NCBI GenBank assembly: GCA_034687125.1
Contig: JAQGBZ010000026.1
Location: 310,001 to 374,000 of the forward strand
Length of the DNA stretch: 64,000 bases
Reading direction: 5' to 3'
Source of the DNA: Neelides folsomi
Lineage: Eukaryota > Arthropoda > Collembola > Neelipleona > Neelidae
Positions 47,812-61,691 of the stretch are shown here, in pieces (the first letter of the stretch is position 1; each line of letters starts with the position of its first letter). The notes beneath the pieces were generated by a model. That model was not told the origin of the DNA and did no database searches. It saw nothing but the letters and a program-made list of their open reading frames with translations. A program made the position numbers and the translations under genes.

Positions 47812-48168
47812 TTATATTCCATTCATGAAATTATTGCCTGTGAGTCTGAACCAACCGCTTAATTATTTCCACCGAAACCAAGTTAGCTAATTGTTACTTT
47901 TCATTGACCCAATAATTATTCAAATTGATTCTGATTATCCTACCAGTCCATTCTGATTCTGATATTGATTAAATAATACACTTTGATAAAAAGAAATCAA
48001 GATTCACCTATTTGTTTTTTAATTAAAATAAATATTTGATATCAGCTTTGAAATTATAGCATATGATATACTACAATGAAAAGTAACAATTAGCTAACTT
48101 GGTTTCGATGGAAATAATTAAGCGGTTGGTTCAAACTCACAGGCAATAATTTCGTGAATGGAATATAA
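47812..48168. repeat. Long inverted repeat: 95-bp arms, 167-bp spacer
   Basis: The left arm 47812-47906 and right arm 48074-48168 are reverse complements at 92 of 95 positions by my count. The three differences are all C/T. The ends read TATTCC...GGAATA beside TA dinucleotides, which would suit a foldback or Tc1/mariner-type MITE. There is no coding sequence inside. If transcribed it would fold into one long hairpin. Confidence 0.88.
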
Positions 48169-51100
48169 TAATACAATCATAATAATTATTTTTCATACAT
48201 TCGCATTATAATAAAACATAGTAACAAACTATATAGTGCCATAGACACAATCTATACAGTGATTCAAATCTAATTAGGTAGTCAAACACATAAAGTGATA
48301 TTAAAATTAGGTCCATTTAATTGAATTGAACATGCAAATGTTAAGCAATGTAATTAAGTAATATGATAATTAGGATTTCTATACATCAGTGTTATATTAA
48401 ATTATATTAAACTTTTTCATTCCTTGTAATAAATAATCCAAGTATTGGTATTACTATACAGGTATATACTACAATACCATAAGTATTTATGTATACCTAG
48501 TAAGATATTTAGTTAGATACTCCATTTTTACAATGTTTGAAAACATCAAACATAATATTTCGTACAATATTTATTTACATAAATATACTTATACAATGTT
48601 ACAATATGATTATGGATATTATGTTATGTATGTTAAACTCTCTTCTATTGTCATTGCAAATATTTACATATTCATGTACTTATATACTTAATATATAAAT
48701 TCCAATTCCAACCTCAAATGTTCATAACATTCCACATAATATTTAATATTCAAACAGAATATTAAATATTGCAAAATGGTCGTAATGTTCATTTCAAACA
48801 AATGTAAATAAGAAAAATGATTAAAAATAAGTTTATGACATGCCTCAGGTTGACTCACATATGACATTTTAGACAGAAATGGGAAAGGGGGATTTGGCAG
48901 GTTCGTAAATTAAAAAAGGTAACTTTTGTATGAAAATATTCCAGGAACCATAAAGAGGAAATATGTAATATTTCCAAAATATTCATTTTAACATTCCTTC
49001 CTGTCAAACGCTTCAAACTTTGAATGTCCAAAATGAAGAATTGGAAAGTTTTGATGTAAAGCCGTTTGGTTAAGATCTGAATCTCAGGACTTTGCCGCAC
49101 AAAATGAAAGCCCAAGATTAAGTAAAGATTTGTCAAAAATGAGAAATAAGAAGTCGTTTGGAAAGAAAGGAGTTGAGAGGGAAAGGAGATTAAATAAAAA
49201 GAACAATTGAGAAAGTGGGAGTTCTTTTATAATCTTATATTAAATAGTTACTTTTATAAAGGAACCTACATATTATAAGTAAGTGAATGTGAAAGTTCTT
49301 TGGGGTTCCTTCACGTGTCCATTAAGGCCGTTCTCGTCAGGTCGTGAAGAAGAAATGGATGGGTTTCTGATTTCTTCTTAGTAAACCTCAAGGCATAGCA
49401 AATTCATTTTCTCCCTTTTAGAGGGAAAAGTCTGGGAAAGAGAACGTGAGAAATGGAAAGTTTCAAGCTTTTTTCTCATATAAACTCAATACCAATTTAT
49501 ATATTTAATAAGTAAAGGAATTTCAAAGATATATTACTATCAAATATCCTAGACTCATATTCATCAATAGAACAACTCCAACTTTTAAATTACTTTAATT
49601 AATAAAAAAGTAAATAAAATTAATTATATTTGGCTTAAATAAGTAGCATGTTTTTTAATTTTTCATATTAATTTCATTTTACTGGATTTTAATACAAATA
49701 AAGTAAAATGGAATATTTCTCATATTTAATAAATTAACATTTCATGTTTCGTCATTGCATAAGTTTTTTAAGTAAATGTTAAATTACATTTAAGGGATTT
49801 ATGTGCCAAGTCTGGGGTCATCTTATACAGAGTTTGGCTCATCTTTTAATACATGTTGTAATTTATACGCTCCAACTTCCGCCAATTTTTTTCTCATGAT
49901 GAATTGAGAAATTTGGGGATTTGAGCATAAGTTCGTATATAGGCAGTTTTTTAATTTCTGTTTCTCTCATATAATTCTTCAAAGGTTCCTTCAAGTTTTC
50001 AAATCCTTTCCGAAACTTTGATAATTATCTCTAATTTATTGATCTATATCTAATCTTATAAGAATCCCAGCCTTAAAAATAGTGATGCTAAATTCGTAAT
50101 TCCAACTCAAAAATAAAATATCTAAAGGTCTAATATTAAATGAAATTACGCTTAAATCAATCAAAGGTTTAATACAAATGAATGAAAATCAACTTTGGAG
50201 ATTGATGAGATGGGAAATGATGAGTTTCTCAAACTGTTTTTCACCTCCTGAGCCTGAGAGCTCAGGTTAATGAATTCTCGACACGGAATCTCAAATTAAC
50301 AATCTTTCTCCCTCCACGAACTTCATCACAAAAGATAATAATAGAAAGCTATGAAGAATTATTATTCATTAATCAAATGATCTTTCATCATCACTTCACA
50401 GAGATTTAAACGAATAAATACAAATACAATAAATAATATAAAGCAGACAAAATGAGACTCAAACAACTAAGTATATATTTCTTTTCATGTTTTTTATCTT
50501 TATCATAAGACCAACAAAATTAACAAAGCGGAAGGAAGGAATACTCTTTACTTAATATTTAAATAGGCAAATGTAGAATGTCTTGTCATAATGAATAAAT
50601 TGCTCTGCTGTTTGTCCATGTGTGTTTAAATATGCAGATGAGATGATTCTTCATAATGTTCTTAATCTTCCAAACTGAAAAGTTTGTCAATAGCCTTAAA
50701 AGCCTTTAAACCGTCTCTATGCCTCACTTCCTCCCTTTTATTATTTGCCTTCATATTTTTTAACTTGTAGACGAAGAGTCTCAAGGGTCTCTCCAATTGT
50801 GCTCGAGAAGAATAAGAAGAGTTCCGTTGATTCTTCCTCCCATGAGAGTCTTAACTACTCCGACCTCGGATCATAAGAGAAAGAAGGAGAGGGGAAAATA
50901 TCCAAAAACAAGTTTAATAATAAAAAGTCTAGTTCCTAAATCCTCTCGAGCCCCTTTTGCTCCACTTTCATCTTCATAACTTATTGAATAACTCTCATAT
51001 ATGCCTTAATTGAACTCAAGTACAACTTAATAACAATGAGTATTTAGCAAGAGAAGAAACACACTCCAGATATATACCATTATGAATAGAAGCATTAGAA

Positions 51101-54100
51101 ATACATTTGAAATTCTGAATATCAGGAAACTGTCATTGTCGTAAAAGGCTTTAATATGAAAGGATAATCCAATTTATTGAAGAACCTTTTGGTCAACATT
51201 TGGCTAAGCGAAATTTCCCTTTGAAGTTGAAATTAAATTTTCAAACCACTTTGTGAATACTCGGAAATTGTAAGTAATTAAATGATAGAAAAGAGTATTA
51301 CTTATGTATAGATACGTACAAATAATATGACAGGAGCTCCATTTCATTCAATTCTTCATATTTATTATTGCGCCGCGATTGGGTTGAAATTGAATTTGCG
51401 GGAGAATAAAAGGAAATGAAATAATTTGGAATTTAATAAACCTATGAATTTTGAATATTTAATTAATGAATCGAATTAACTTCAATGGCTTTTTCAAATT
51501 AGCACTCTGAATCTAATGAAATTGACCACATTTAAGGAATTTCATTTAAATATTGTTAAAAGATCTATCAGATTGTTAGTGAGCTATTGAAATCCAACTA
51601 ACTTCAAAGAGTCCAAATGGGAATTGATATTAGAGCGAAGTGAGAGATAATTTATTAAATTCGTGTTCTTGAATTTCATTAAATCTCTCATCCTTCGTTT
51701 GTTCATCCTTCATCTTAAATACACAAGGAAATGTTTCATTTGGAACCATCTAACAGAACCTTCATAACATTCGTTCGTCTTTCGGTCCATGAAGATGAAT
51801 TTCAGGGAGGGGAATCGATCTTTGTTAGATCCTTTAATGTCTCTCCAATATCCGATCTCACGCTCGCCCTCACTCCCATGCAATTGATAAATTCTCAATC
51901 GCATCTCTCACATCTTCCATATTTACTTTATTTTCCAACGATTTTCTCTCCAATGGCCAAGGAAGTGGAATGAGATGGGGAATGGGAATCCTCAAGAGAA
52001 ATTAGCAATAGAAGAAAATGCCATTTTTGACTAACGATCCCTGTTTTGGAACGTTGTGAAATATCGAGCTCTACATTTTCTTTCAATGAAATATTTAACG
52101 CATTGTGAACTGTAAAATACTTAAAGTAATGTATTTTCCGTGTTCGCTTATTTGCCTTTAAAATAAATTCAAAATTCAATTAACCATAGCCGAAATGGGA
52201 GTTATTGGCGAATATTTAGATAGCCATAAATTACATACCTAATGTATTTTATATTATATAAATTATACAATATTTCACGGAATATTCAGGGTAGTATATT
52301 AAGATATTGTCAGTTAAATGTGAATTTAGATATACACAATTTATGTGTTTAGTTTCGGCATATGTTTGAAAGTAAAACCTATCATAATTTACCGATTTGG
52401 AAATATGTAGGTTGATATTAAATTGATATACCATATATTTGTAAGTATATAGTATTATAATTTTTGATTCATATTACATTCAGGCTATTAACTCACATTT
52501 GAATTCCGGTTTGAATTATGTATTTATGCCATCTCAGGCGAATATTTCTTTAGATTTATACCAAGAATTGAAAATCATCAAAGTAGAACTTGGACATTGA
52601 AAATGAATCAAGAGAGGAGGAAGGATTGGATTTAAACAATTAAATATCTAAAATGCTCTTTCCCAGACTCTCTCAATGCCTACATGGAAGAGACATTGAG
52701 AGAGAGAAACCCCGAAAGTGGAATTGAAAGGAAAATCGAATGAACGGAAATTGAGAGATCACTTTCGACCTTCGGGCTTTTTACGGCTCTGACGACAGAA
52801 AACACTTTCTTTTATATGTAATACAGTATATACTAGATAATGGAACATATATATATATATATATTATATACTTATACTTATTATATATGTATTTTATGTG
52901 TACAGTACAATTAGATTTACCATATTTTGCAGTAGTACTGATAGTAAGTACCAATACAAATGGCTAAACAAAATATCCTTATTTATTTTAACTACAATAT
53001 AATACTTTAGTAGAATTCATCATTTGATTCAATTACAGATATATCAATCAATCAAAAATCTAATCCAAGTATTTATAAAATAAATATCAAAAAGCATTAC
53101 ATTATGAATTCAATATTTAATTCTGTGACTCTAGTGTTATCCCTGCGATATCTCAACTCACCAAAAATAACAAAATGTAAAGAAAATAAGAAGAGAATCA
53201 GAAAAATGAAGGAAATGAAAGAAAATGATGAGAAAGTAAAAAGAAAAATCTGAGTTTAATGTCCTATGAGAAAAGAACTCAACTTTAATCATCCACCTCC
53301 ATCTCCAATAAGGCACAAATAAAACTTTCTTTAGTTTACCCCCTAATGAACTTTCTAATTAAAAGGGAAACGCGCAAATAAATTTCTCCATATAAAAATC
53401 CTATCATGATGGAATTAATAATAAAGATATTAATGAGATTTATAAATTTACATATACAAAATGTTCATTTCATACATAAGTAAATTATAACGCTTTACGC
53501 ATTTACGCTTTAACTTTTCAATACTGTAATACAGATGTAATACTATAAGCCTATATCAGACTTGTGCCAATATGCAATATATTTTATATCTTATATTGAT
53601 TGTATTTTATGCAAACTCTGAACTCTGTGCAAACTCTTTTCGAAATAAGACCATTATTTTGATATTGCACAAGTTGAAACGGAATATCTAAAAGGTCTTT
53701 TGGTATTTGTTCATCTTGTTATGCAAAAGGGAAGGAGCTGGAAAATGGTTTTAGGAAATCAATAAAGAGAATAATGAGATTCCCAGACGCGGATGAAGTT
53801 TGTAGTTTCGGTGTTTCCTTTGAAGGATCCTTTAGAGAGAATTTTAGTGGCCAAAGGCATTTAAATCCTCCACCTTCCTCTTAATCTTCCCAACCTTTCC
53901 TCAACTAACGTCTGGTAAATGTAAAGGATTGGGAAAGGATAAGAAAATGTGTTTGTGTATGTTCAGGCACGTTCGCACCCTTAAGGACACTCCTTGATGA
54001 GATTCTCTAAGATTCGCCCTATTAAATTCAACAAATTCCTCATCTCCCACTTCAAATGGTCTTAAAACAAACACCGTGACTTGAAGACTCTCTTTACTAA

Positions 54101-57100
54101 TCTAACTTTTGCCTTAATAATGACAATAAGTCCTGAGTCAATTCTTGACTATGCAAAATTTAAATTTCGTCCCGGCAAATCCCATCAATCCCAAAATTGC
54201 GTTTTCTCATGTTCATGCTACACATGTAAATAGTTAAATTGATTCTGTACAATGTTCTGCTTGTTAATTTGGTATAATCACAAATTCCCGAATCTCTTTC
54301 ATGAGAGATTTATCGATGTTGGGGAAAAAGTCCTTACGTTAGCAAAGACTCACAATTAGTATTCTCCCATACATAGTGAGTTCCATAATGAAATGACCTT
54401 TAGAATGTCGCTCAAGAATGCCTTTATTAACAAGTTTGTATAAACCGTAGAAGGGAGAATAAAATCTGTGCTAAAGAAGACCTTTATAAGAAGATGAATG
54501 TTAAAGGTATTAGAAGATTAATGTCCAAGTTATAAGAAGAAGATTCATTTTAGGAAAAGATCTATGTCCCTTTTGCCCTTATGGTATTTACAAGTTTCTC
54601 TCAAAGTGAATTTATATGGTTCAATTTAGGGCTCTAAGAATGTTAATAAATTTAATAATGCTGTCTGGAAAATAATTTCCTTAAATGCTCAAGACCCATT
54701 TTCATTAAATTCTTAATGTACAAACTTGCGGAAATTAACGAGGGAACTTAAAAGTGATTAACTGCACATCAACTTCCGCCCATTAAACTTTTCCATATTA
54801 TATAATTTTACCAATATTTACCTTAAAGTACAAAACACAGACATAAAAAAATGATTTTAAAATGACAATGTCATTTGAAAACTTAACCTCGTTAACTTTT
54901 TTACTACAATTTACTTTGTAAATTTTTTAATTAAGAGGTGATTGAAAACCAAACTATTTAACACGTTCTTCTGATACCTTCATAAATTAATCTTTTAAAC
55001 ATTAATTTCACGGCTACATAATTAACAATTTATTCTTCTCCACACAAATGCGTAATATGTATTTAATTTGAGCAAAACCACGCTATAAATTAATAAGTGA
55101 GTGAAAGGCGTGAAATATGGTCAAAGATTTTGAATAACATAATGCACTAGCATATACATATATAATTTATATAAACTCAAATTCTGAAAAATCCTCCGAT
55201 CCTTCAAATGGCTTTAAACTTGTTTTAAACCCATCCCTGGCAAGGGGAGATCAAATTGAGGACATTGAGAGTGAATTAGAGCAAAGGGAGAAGCGTGAAA
55301 TTGAGTAGGAAAGAGATAGTTATGAACCCTCATCATCTTTTCATCCAACCAGAACTTTCCAGCTCCACCGTGGGTCCTTCACTTCATGATTATGCATAGA
55401 CAAATACCATTAGCTCCCATGTAATGTCCATAATGGTCACAATAACCCATCCAGAGATGATAAAGAGGGAGATTTCATTCATCTCCTTCTATTATTGTGA
55501 TAGCCATCTACACGCCTTCAACACTTATACAAACTTATAAGCACATCGTAAATGTGTCTCCAGATTTTGAACTCAAATACAATTCACAATTCTCCTAATG
55601 TCCTTCACCAATATTATATACAAAAGCATAATAATCTAACAATAGCACACACAACTATTTAATACAACATAGCAATTTTGTATAATCCTTTATAAAATTT
55701 ATAAAATAACCGATGCGAAGCCTACGATGCGCAAGTAGATAATTAAAGAAATTTTGCATAGAATAAGATAAAGAGAGATATTTGTTGAGGATGCCAAGTG
55801 TGAAAATAATCATTTTATTTATATAATCGTATTTATAATTGTGCGAAGATGATAAAAATGTCCCTATTATCCCAATGGAATGAAGAAAAAGGAAGATGTG
55901 ACATTGTGTAACTTTAAACTTCTCAGTCCCCTAGCTATTAAAAAAATTCCTAATCCATTTCTCATCTTGTCAACTTTGAGATAAAGTAAATAAATAGAAA
56001 CTGAGAGAAACCAGACAAATGGATTTTCTCTCCCTTTGGCAAACAATAATAAAAAAGGCACATTTAAAATAAATAATCTTATAAAAGGATCAAAAGAGGA
56101 TCTTATGAAGAATCCTCCAGGCCTTTTCTTCACTTTACTAATAATTTCCATTAACCCATCGCCCGTTTAATTATTAAATTCCCACACCTATTTTAATATA
56201 ATTTTTTTTCCACTTGCTACAGTTGTGGATCTGTAATTTATATAATATTATTAATTCTTTTAATAATATCAATAACAATTTAAAATCGACACATTAGTCA
56301 TGAAATAAAAATAATGAAAATTGAATGATAAAAATTCCTCCGATTAAAAATTAATAAGATGTGATGTAAATTATGAATCATGAATTAGATAAAAAGAATG
56401 TAAAGATTAAAATTACATGTTACGTTTGAGTAAATTACAACACAGAACATTAAAAGTGCGTAAAGTTCCATATCTAATAAACCAATAACTTATATAAAAT
56501 ATTGTTATATTTTTGAGAGTTTGATGAATTTATGAACAAAGTGAGATCATTTGAACATTCCAGTTCGATCAAGAAAAAAAACATGAGAATTTACTCAATT
56601 TCTTCCATAACCTCGGAGAGAACGTCTGAGTTGACCTTTTCCTAAATGGAGTTCAAGAGCGGCGTCCTCTCGTTAGACAAAGAAAAAATATGAACCACTT
56701 GAAAGATAAACAAACTCTAATGGTCTTTTTCCTGATAAATGTCTTTTCAATGTATACACAATTTACAAAATACATAAAATACTTCACCCTAGGTCCATGA
56801 TCACTACAGTGAGATTAATTGAAAAATGTGGCGGTGGAGTAAAAAGTAATATATTACATTACACCCAATGCAATGTATCAACACCATGTCATTAGTGTCA
56901 TAATCATGATTTAATATTAACAAGAAAATAATATTTAGGAATTCAATTATAAAGGTTTATGTACTATAATAGGTATATTTATTTAGTTATCGTTATTACC
57001 AGATTAAAACACTAAAAATTGGATAATTTGCAGAGAATTATTTTTAAAGCCCAAACCTTATTTTATTATTAAAGTCAGAGAGCGGAAATGGAAAATGAGA

Positions 57101-57171
57101 ATAAGAAAAGGGCAAGATAGGGTTTCTAATTATTCCATTATTAATAGTGAATAATTGAAGAGAATTCTTAC
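48169..57171. other. Long stretch without a supported gene
   Basis: Very AT-rich sequence with only short, low-complexity open frames on both strands. It contains the (AT) run at 52847-52864. It may be intron if the small exon at 57172-57234 belongs to Pde11. I see no RNA gene or element here. Confidence 0.55.
52847..52864. repeat. (AT)9 microsatellite
   Basis: Nine uninterrupted AT units followed by more AT-rich sequence. Confidence 0.9.
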
Positions 57172-57234
57172 GGATGTGACGGCGACGTGCCCATAACACT
57201 GGGACAGTTCTATTCCCCGACCCGGCCAGGATTC
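57172..57234 (-). CDS. Possible orphan 63-nt exon, minus strand (candidate Pde11 5' exon)
   Basis: On the minus strand a 63-nt, relatively GC-rich segment is bounded by a clear acceptor (AAATTTCAG) and a strong donor (GTAAGA). Two frames are open. One reads ESWPGRGIELSQCYGHVAVT and ends in phase 0. The other ends in the phase needed to join the Pde11 exon at 42603 (running into [10 protein letters not shown]). It could be a Pde11 5' UTR or alternative N-terminal exon across a 14.6-kb intron, or belong to another gene. Confidence 0.4.
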
Positions 57235-60200
57235 CTGAAATTTAAGAAAACACTTTCTTCAATTCACTTCAATTAATTATTCAAAGGAAATGGCAGAGAG
57301 TGAATTAAATAATTTAAAAGCTTCCTTCTACTAACTGTCAAATGGACCAAATTCATTCTTATTATCAAATACAAAATGAGGACCCAGATTTCAATTATTT
57401 TACATTTTATCCATCGTATACGATTATATTCACATTAAACAATTAATTAGCAAGAGTTTAGATATTATGTATCATAATTGTGAAATATATTCAAATACAT
57501 TTGGAAGTTCTAAGACTCACAATTTTAAATACCATTTTAATCAACTTCACAAAAACCTCAAATTAATTAATTTTCCTTCAAATGAATTTTCATTTTCGCA
57601 ATAAAAAATACTTCTAAGCAATTACAAGGAAATTGCTGGTTGGATTAATCCGTTCTTTGTAATTTGACTAAAAGGTTCAGGATTAGAAAATGACAATACG
57701 CCAAATCTCTGCGTAAATCTTTCAAAAAATTCCTAATGGTAATTATTTTATATAGAATTCTATTACAAAAATCATAAACCTTTAAAACTCATATTGGAAA
57801 TTGGAACCAAAATCTCAGGATTTGTAATTTATAGGTAGTAGTGAAATCACTGATAGAATCAACGGTGAATGTTGATTTTATCTTTCGGATGACCAGAGAA
57901 CTTTTCCCACAATAACGAGGAAAATAACGAACTCAACATTTTTATCAACTTCTGTTGCAATTTATAGCATTTCAATTAACTCTTGTGATTAATGATATAT
58001 AGGGTTTCAATTTCATTTCATTTTTTATAATGACAAAATTCTCTTTTTTATATCTATCATATAAATTATAATAACATAAAAAAATACGAAGATGTTTTTT
58101 CGTGTAGTTATATCATATTCATACAAGAAAGTAAATAATAAATACAAGATGATTTCAATAAAAATTTTATCATTGTGTGTTGAAGAAAGCAAGGGATATT
58201 GCCCAATATATTTACTATATAAGAAAAATACATTTTGGAAGAAGTTATATCAAGAACCAGGAATGAAGGAGTTGAACCATATAACTCATATAAGTGAAAT
58301 GTATGTGGGAGAATGTTCGTGTTCCAGTTCATTATTTCCTATTATTATCTCTTAATTGATCCTTCCTCTCTTTCCACCTCCTTCCATTTCAACATCCCAC
58401 AAAGACTTTTCCCATTGAAACATTCCACATCCAACACCATGTATCAAATGTGAATCGACCAACATCTATGACACGTTTTGGTCTAATTACTATAATACTT
58501 GTAGGGTCTAAAAGAAATCATACGATACATTAGCATCATACCATAGTCATTTGTCATTGTATAGAGCTCATTGAGATAATTGTTAGCATATCTTTTATAA
58601 ACACATTCTGTACAAACTCCCGGGAAAGTGAAGAAAGAAATGACGAAAGTTATTTTCACCGAATCGACTTTTACTCTTTTGCCAATTTGCTCTAATAAAT
58701 GGTAAATGGTATTGTAACTTTAATTTATTTATGCATTAGAGATCTTATGGAATATGACGGTTGTGTTAACAGGGACAATTGACATGGTGTGTAACCTTAC
58801 AAATAGTAACTCTCTTGATTACAAATGATTAAAACCTTTACGCACGGAAGGCCTTGTGTAATAAGTGAGGAAAATTGTAATTAAGTGAAACCGTGTTACA
58901 CGAGACAGTGATTAGATAAGAGAATCTACAAACAAATTTTATTTGCATATTCAATAAATACAGAATGGTGATCTGACAGGGAGGTTATTAAAATCTCTTG
59001 TACTACCTTTTTTGTGTATATGTAATAATACGAAAGTTATTACATATGCCGGTATGGATCTCTCTGTATTAGTCTGAATAACTTATGTATGTATGACTAA
59101 CAATAAGTACATGGTTAAATGAAGTTGAGGTGGAGTTTATTCCATAAGGGTCACCTTTGACGTCTTTGTGAATAAAATCGATAATTGTACACGTCGAGTT
59201 TTATTTCTCCGAACGAGGAGAGATTATAAAGAGATCCTCAACTCATCTCGACTCGAACTGAAGAACATAATCTCATATATGGGAGATTGAGACTCTTTCT
59301 ATCTCTCAGCCTCAGTGGAGAAGCTCGTGAGAGGAACAAATTACGATAAGCGGATTTATGTTCAATTTCCAGGAAAAAATAGAAAAAAACACAGGAGACT
59401 GTAGGAGAATGGAAAAAGTAGGTCTTGAGTTCAATCTCAAAATATATCGAAAAATTGCTTTATAAAATAGGATTTGTAAATATTTTTATTTTAGAAAACC
59501 TCTATATGTAACTTATATGAGCTAACATATATCGAACATCACGAAATGGTTAATAATAGGTTGTAGGTAGGTAGTTTGTTAGTATGATGATATATTGAAG
59601 TTATTTATTTACATTACACATTTGATAATTATGATTAAAATCAAGAAAGGAAATAAGCGGTTAAAATATCAAATTTATAAAATTACGACATACCTTTTGG
59701 TTGAGGATTTGAGGAAGTTTTTCTTGTATTTATGACTTTGTAAAATATTGGCACTTTTAATTAACTTGTATTTAAAATATTTAAATCGTCTCTGTTTTAA
59801 TTGGATGTTTTGTATGGATGTGTTTAATTTTTAAATGGCACGATAATGACGAGTTCACAATATGTCATCAAAGGACTCTTCTTTTGATCAAAACTCTATT
59901 TTGATAATGTTTTAATAATAATTTATATTTAAATATCACAAGAATTAAAAATGACTTTAAAGTCAGTCTGATTAATAAAATAAAATTATTTATTTAATTT
60001 CTATTAGTATTTTTATTAGTTAGAAAACAGACCCGCTTCTTTTATGCCTCTTTCTAATGAATAGATTGTCAACTAGATAATGTAAAATACAACTTTTAAA
60101 ATGATTTAGCTTTAATTGATCAAATAAATAAAATTTTAATTTTTACTAGTGATTTTTCACGCTATGAGTTAACGATTGTCCTTTGCAAACTGTTGCTTCT

Positions 60201-61691
60201 ACTCTCATTTAAACTCACATAATTGGTATGAAGTCTTTGAAGTAAAAACTAACCGAGGTCATTTCCTCGTGGTTATCACAAAAAGCACTTAAAAATGTAA
60301 TTGACTATTTACTCTATAAAATTCCTATACATAACTCTCCTCTAAAAAAGTGACTGGAAATAAATTAACTCCAAATAGTAATAAAAAATGAAGTAGAATT
60401 AATAAAGGAGGAGTGTGGTTGAAAATTAATTTTAATTCTAACCAACTTCAAACTGACTCTATAATTTAACTAATCGTCCGCCGACTTTAAATAAATAAAT
60501 GTAGGTTTGTCAAACTGAGGGTTGTTAAGAATGGTGAGAAAGGGTTTAATTAAAAAGAAGGGGATTAAGTTAAAGGGGAAGAGGTTAAAAATGTTTATTT
60601 ATTATTTTATTATTTTCCTCAAAAGGGAATTTGTTTTGTAAATAGTGGAAAAGTTCCCGGAGTTAGTTTGAAGGTTTGAACTCTTTTGAGTCAAACCATC
60701 CAAACGCCAACCACTGACATCATGAGGGGCAAATTTACACTTTTCCCTCTTCCAAACTTTCTTTGTTTTCGCACCTTTCCCAATCAACGCTCTCACCTTT
60801 CCTTTTGCGCCGGAAATTCTCATCTTTAATTATTTCAATTACCTAACGACAATCACCGGAAGTTATCTATTTACAAATAATTTAAATTGCAAACACTGGA
60901 AATCTCCATAAAATCACAAATGGCGAATCATAAACTCTTTCAGAAATTCGTGGTCACAGCCAGAGAACATCAAGGCGTCGTTTAGCTGTGATTCAATCTC
61001 AATACATTTTTCATAATTGGTAATAAATACAGTGAGTGTAATATGTATGATTGATTTATTCATTTTTTTAGTTAGTATAACAGGCCTTGGCCCATGTGTA
61101 CACTAACAGTGAGTGTAATATGCAAATTGATGGGTTCATAAGATTAAACTCCCATTCAATGATTTATTTATATGTTACATAATAAATTTAATAAATAAAG
61201 AGACTAGCTGATCCAAAACATTCTTAAATAATACACAATTAGCATGCATATAGCATCATAGCATAAAGGTAGATATTTTAGTTCATTGTTGCTTGTAGAT
61301 AAATAACCTTTGTATCATAATTCATATTATATTAAACAAACATTATAAAAATATAACCCATTTTTGTTCAACTACTACACACTACATAAATAAATATAAT
61401 CAATTGTAAATAAAAAATATTTTTCGTAACATGATTAAAATCCCAAAATATAACATGCTTAAAATTTTGAGGAATTTTCAATTCCAACCGCTTTGGATTG
61501 TGGAATAAGTTAGACAATGGTTTAATCTCTAATCTCTAATTATCAAACAATTAACAAGGTAAAATCAATCCATTTGTGGAACAGAGTCAATTTGGGAGAA
61601 AAAGTTAAAATCGTAAAAGAAAACTCAAATTGAGTTAACTTTCACATTCATGGCACATTATAGAATGATAATTTAAGTAAGAGTTATTAAA
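57235..61691. other. Stretch without a supported gene
   Basis: AT-rich, with short open frames only. Near 59018-59048 there is an 11-bp inverted repeat. At 61029-61045 and 61106-61122 the 17-bp string ACAGTGAGTGTAATATG occurs twice as a direct repeat 77 bp apart. Otherwise nothing seen. Confidence 0.5.

Noticed and set aside
61029-61122. 17-bp direct repeat ACAGTGAGTGTAATATG, twice 77 bp apart
   Set aside because: No matching ends or element structure between the copies; recorded only as a local repeat.
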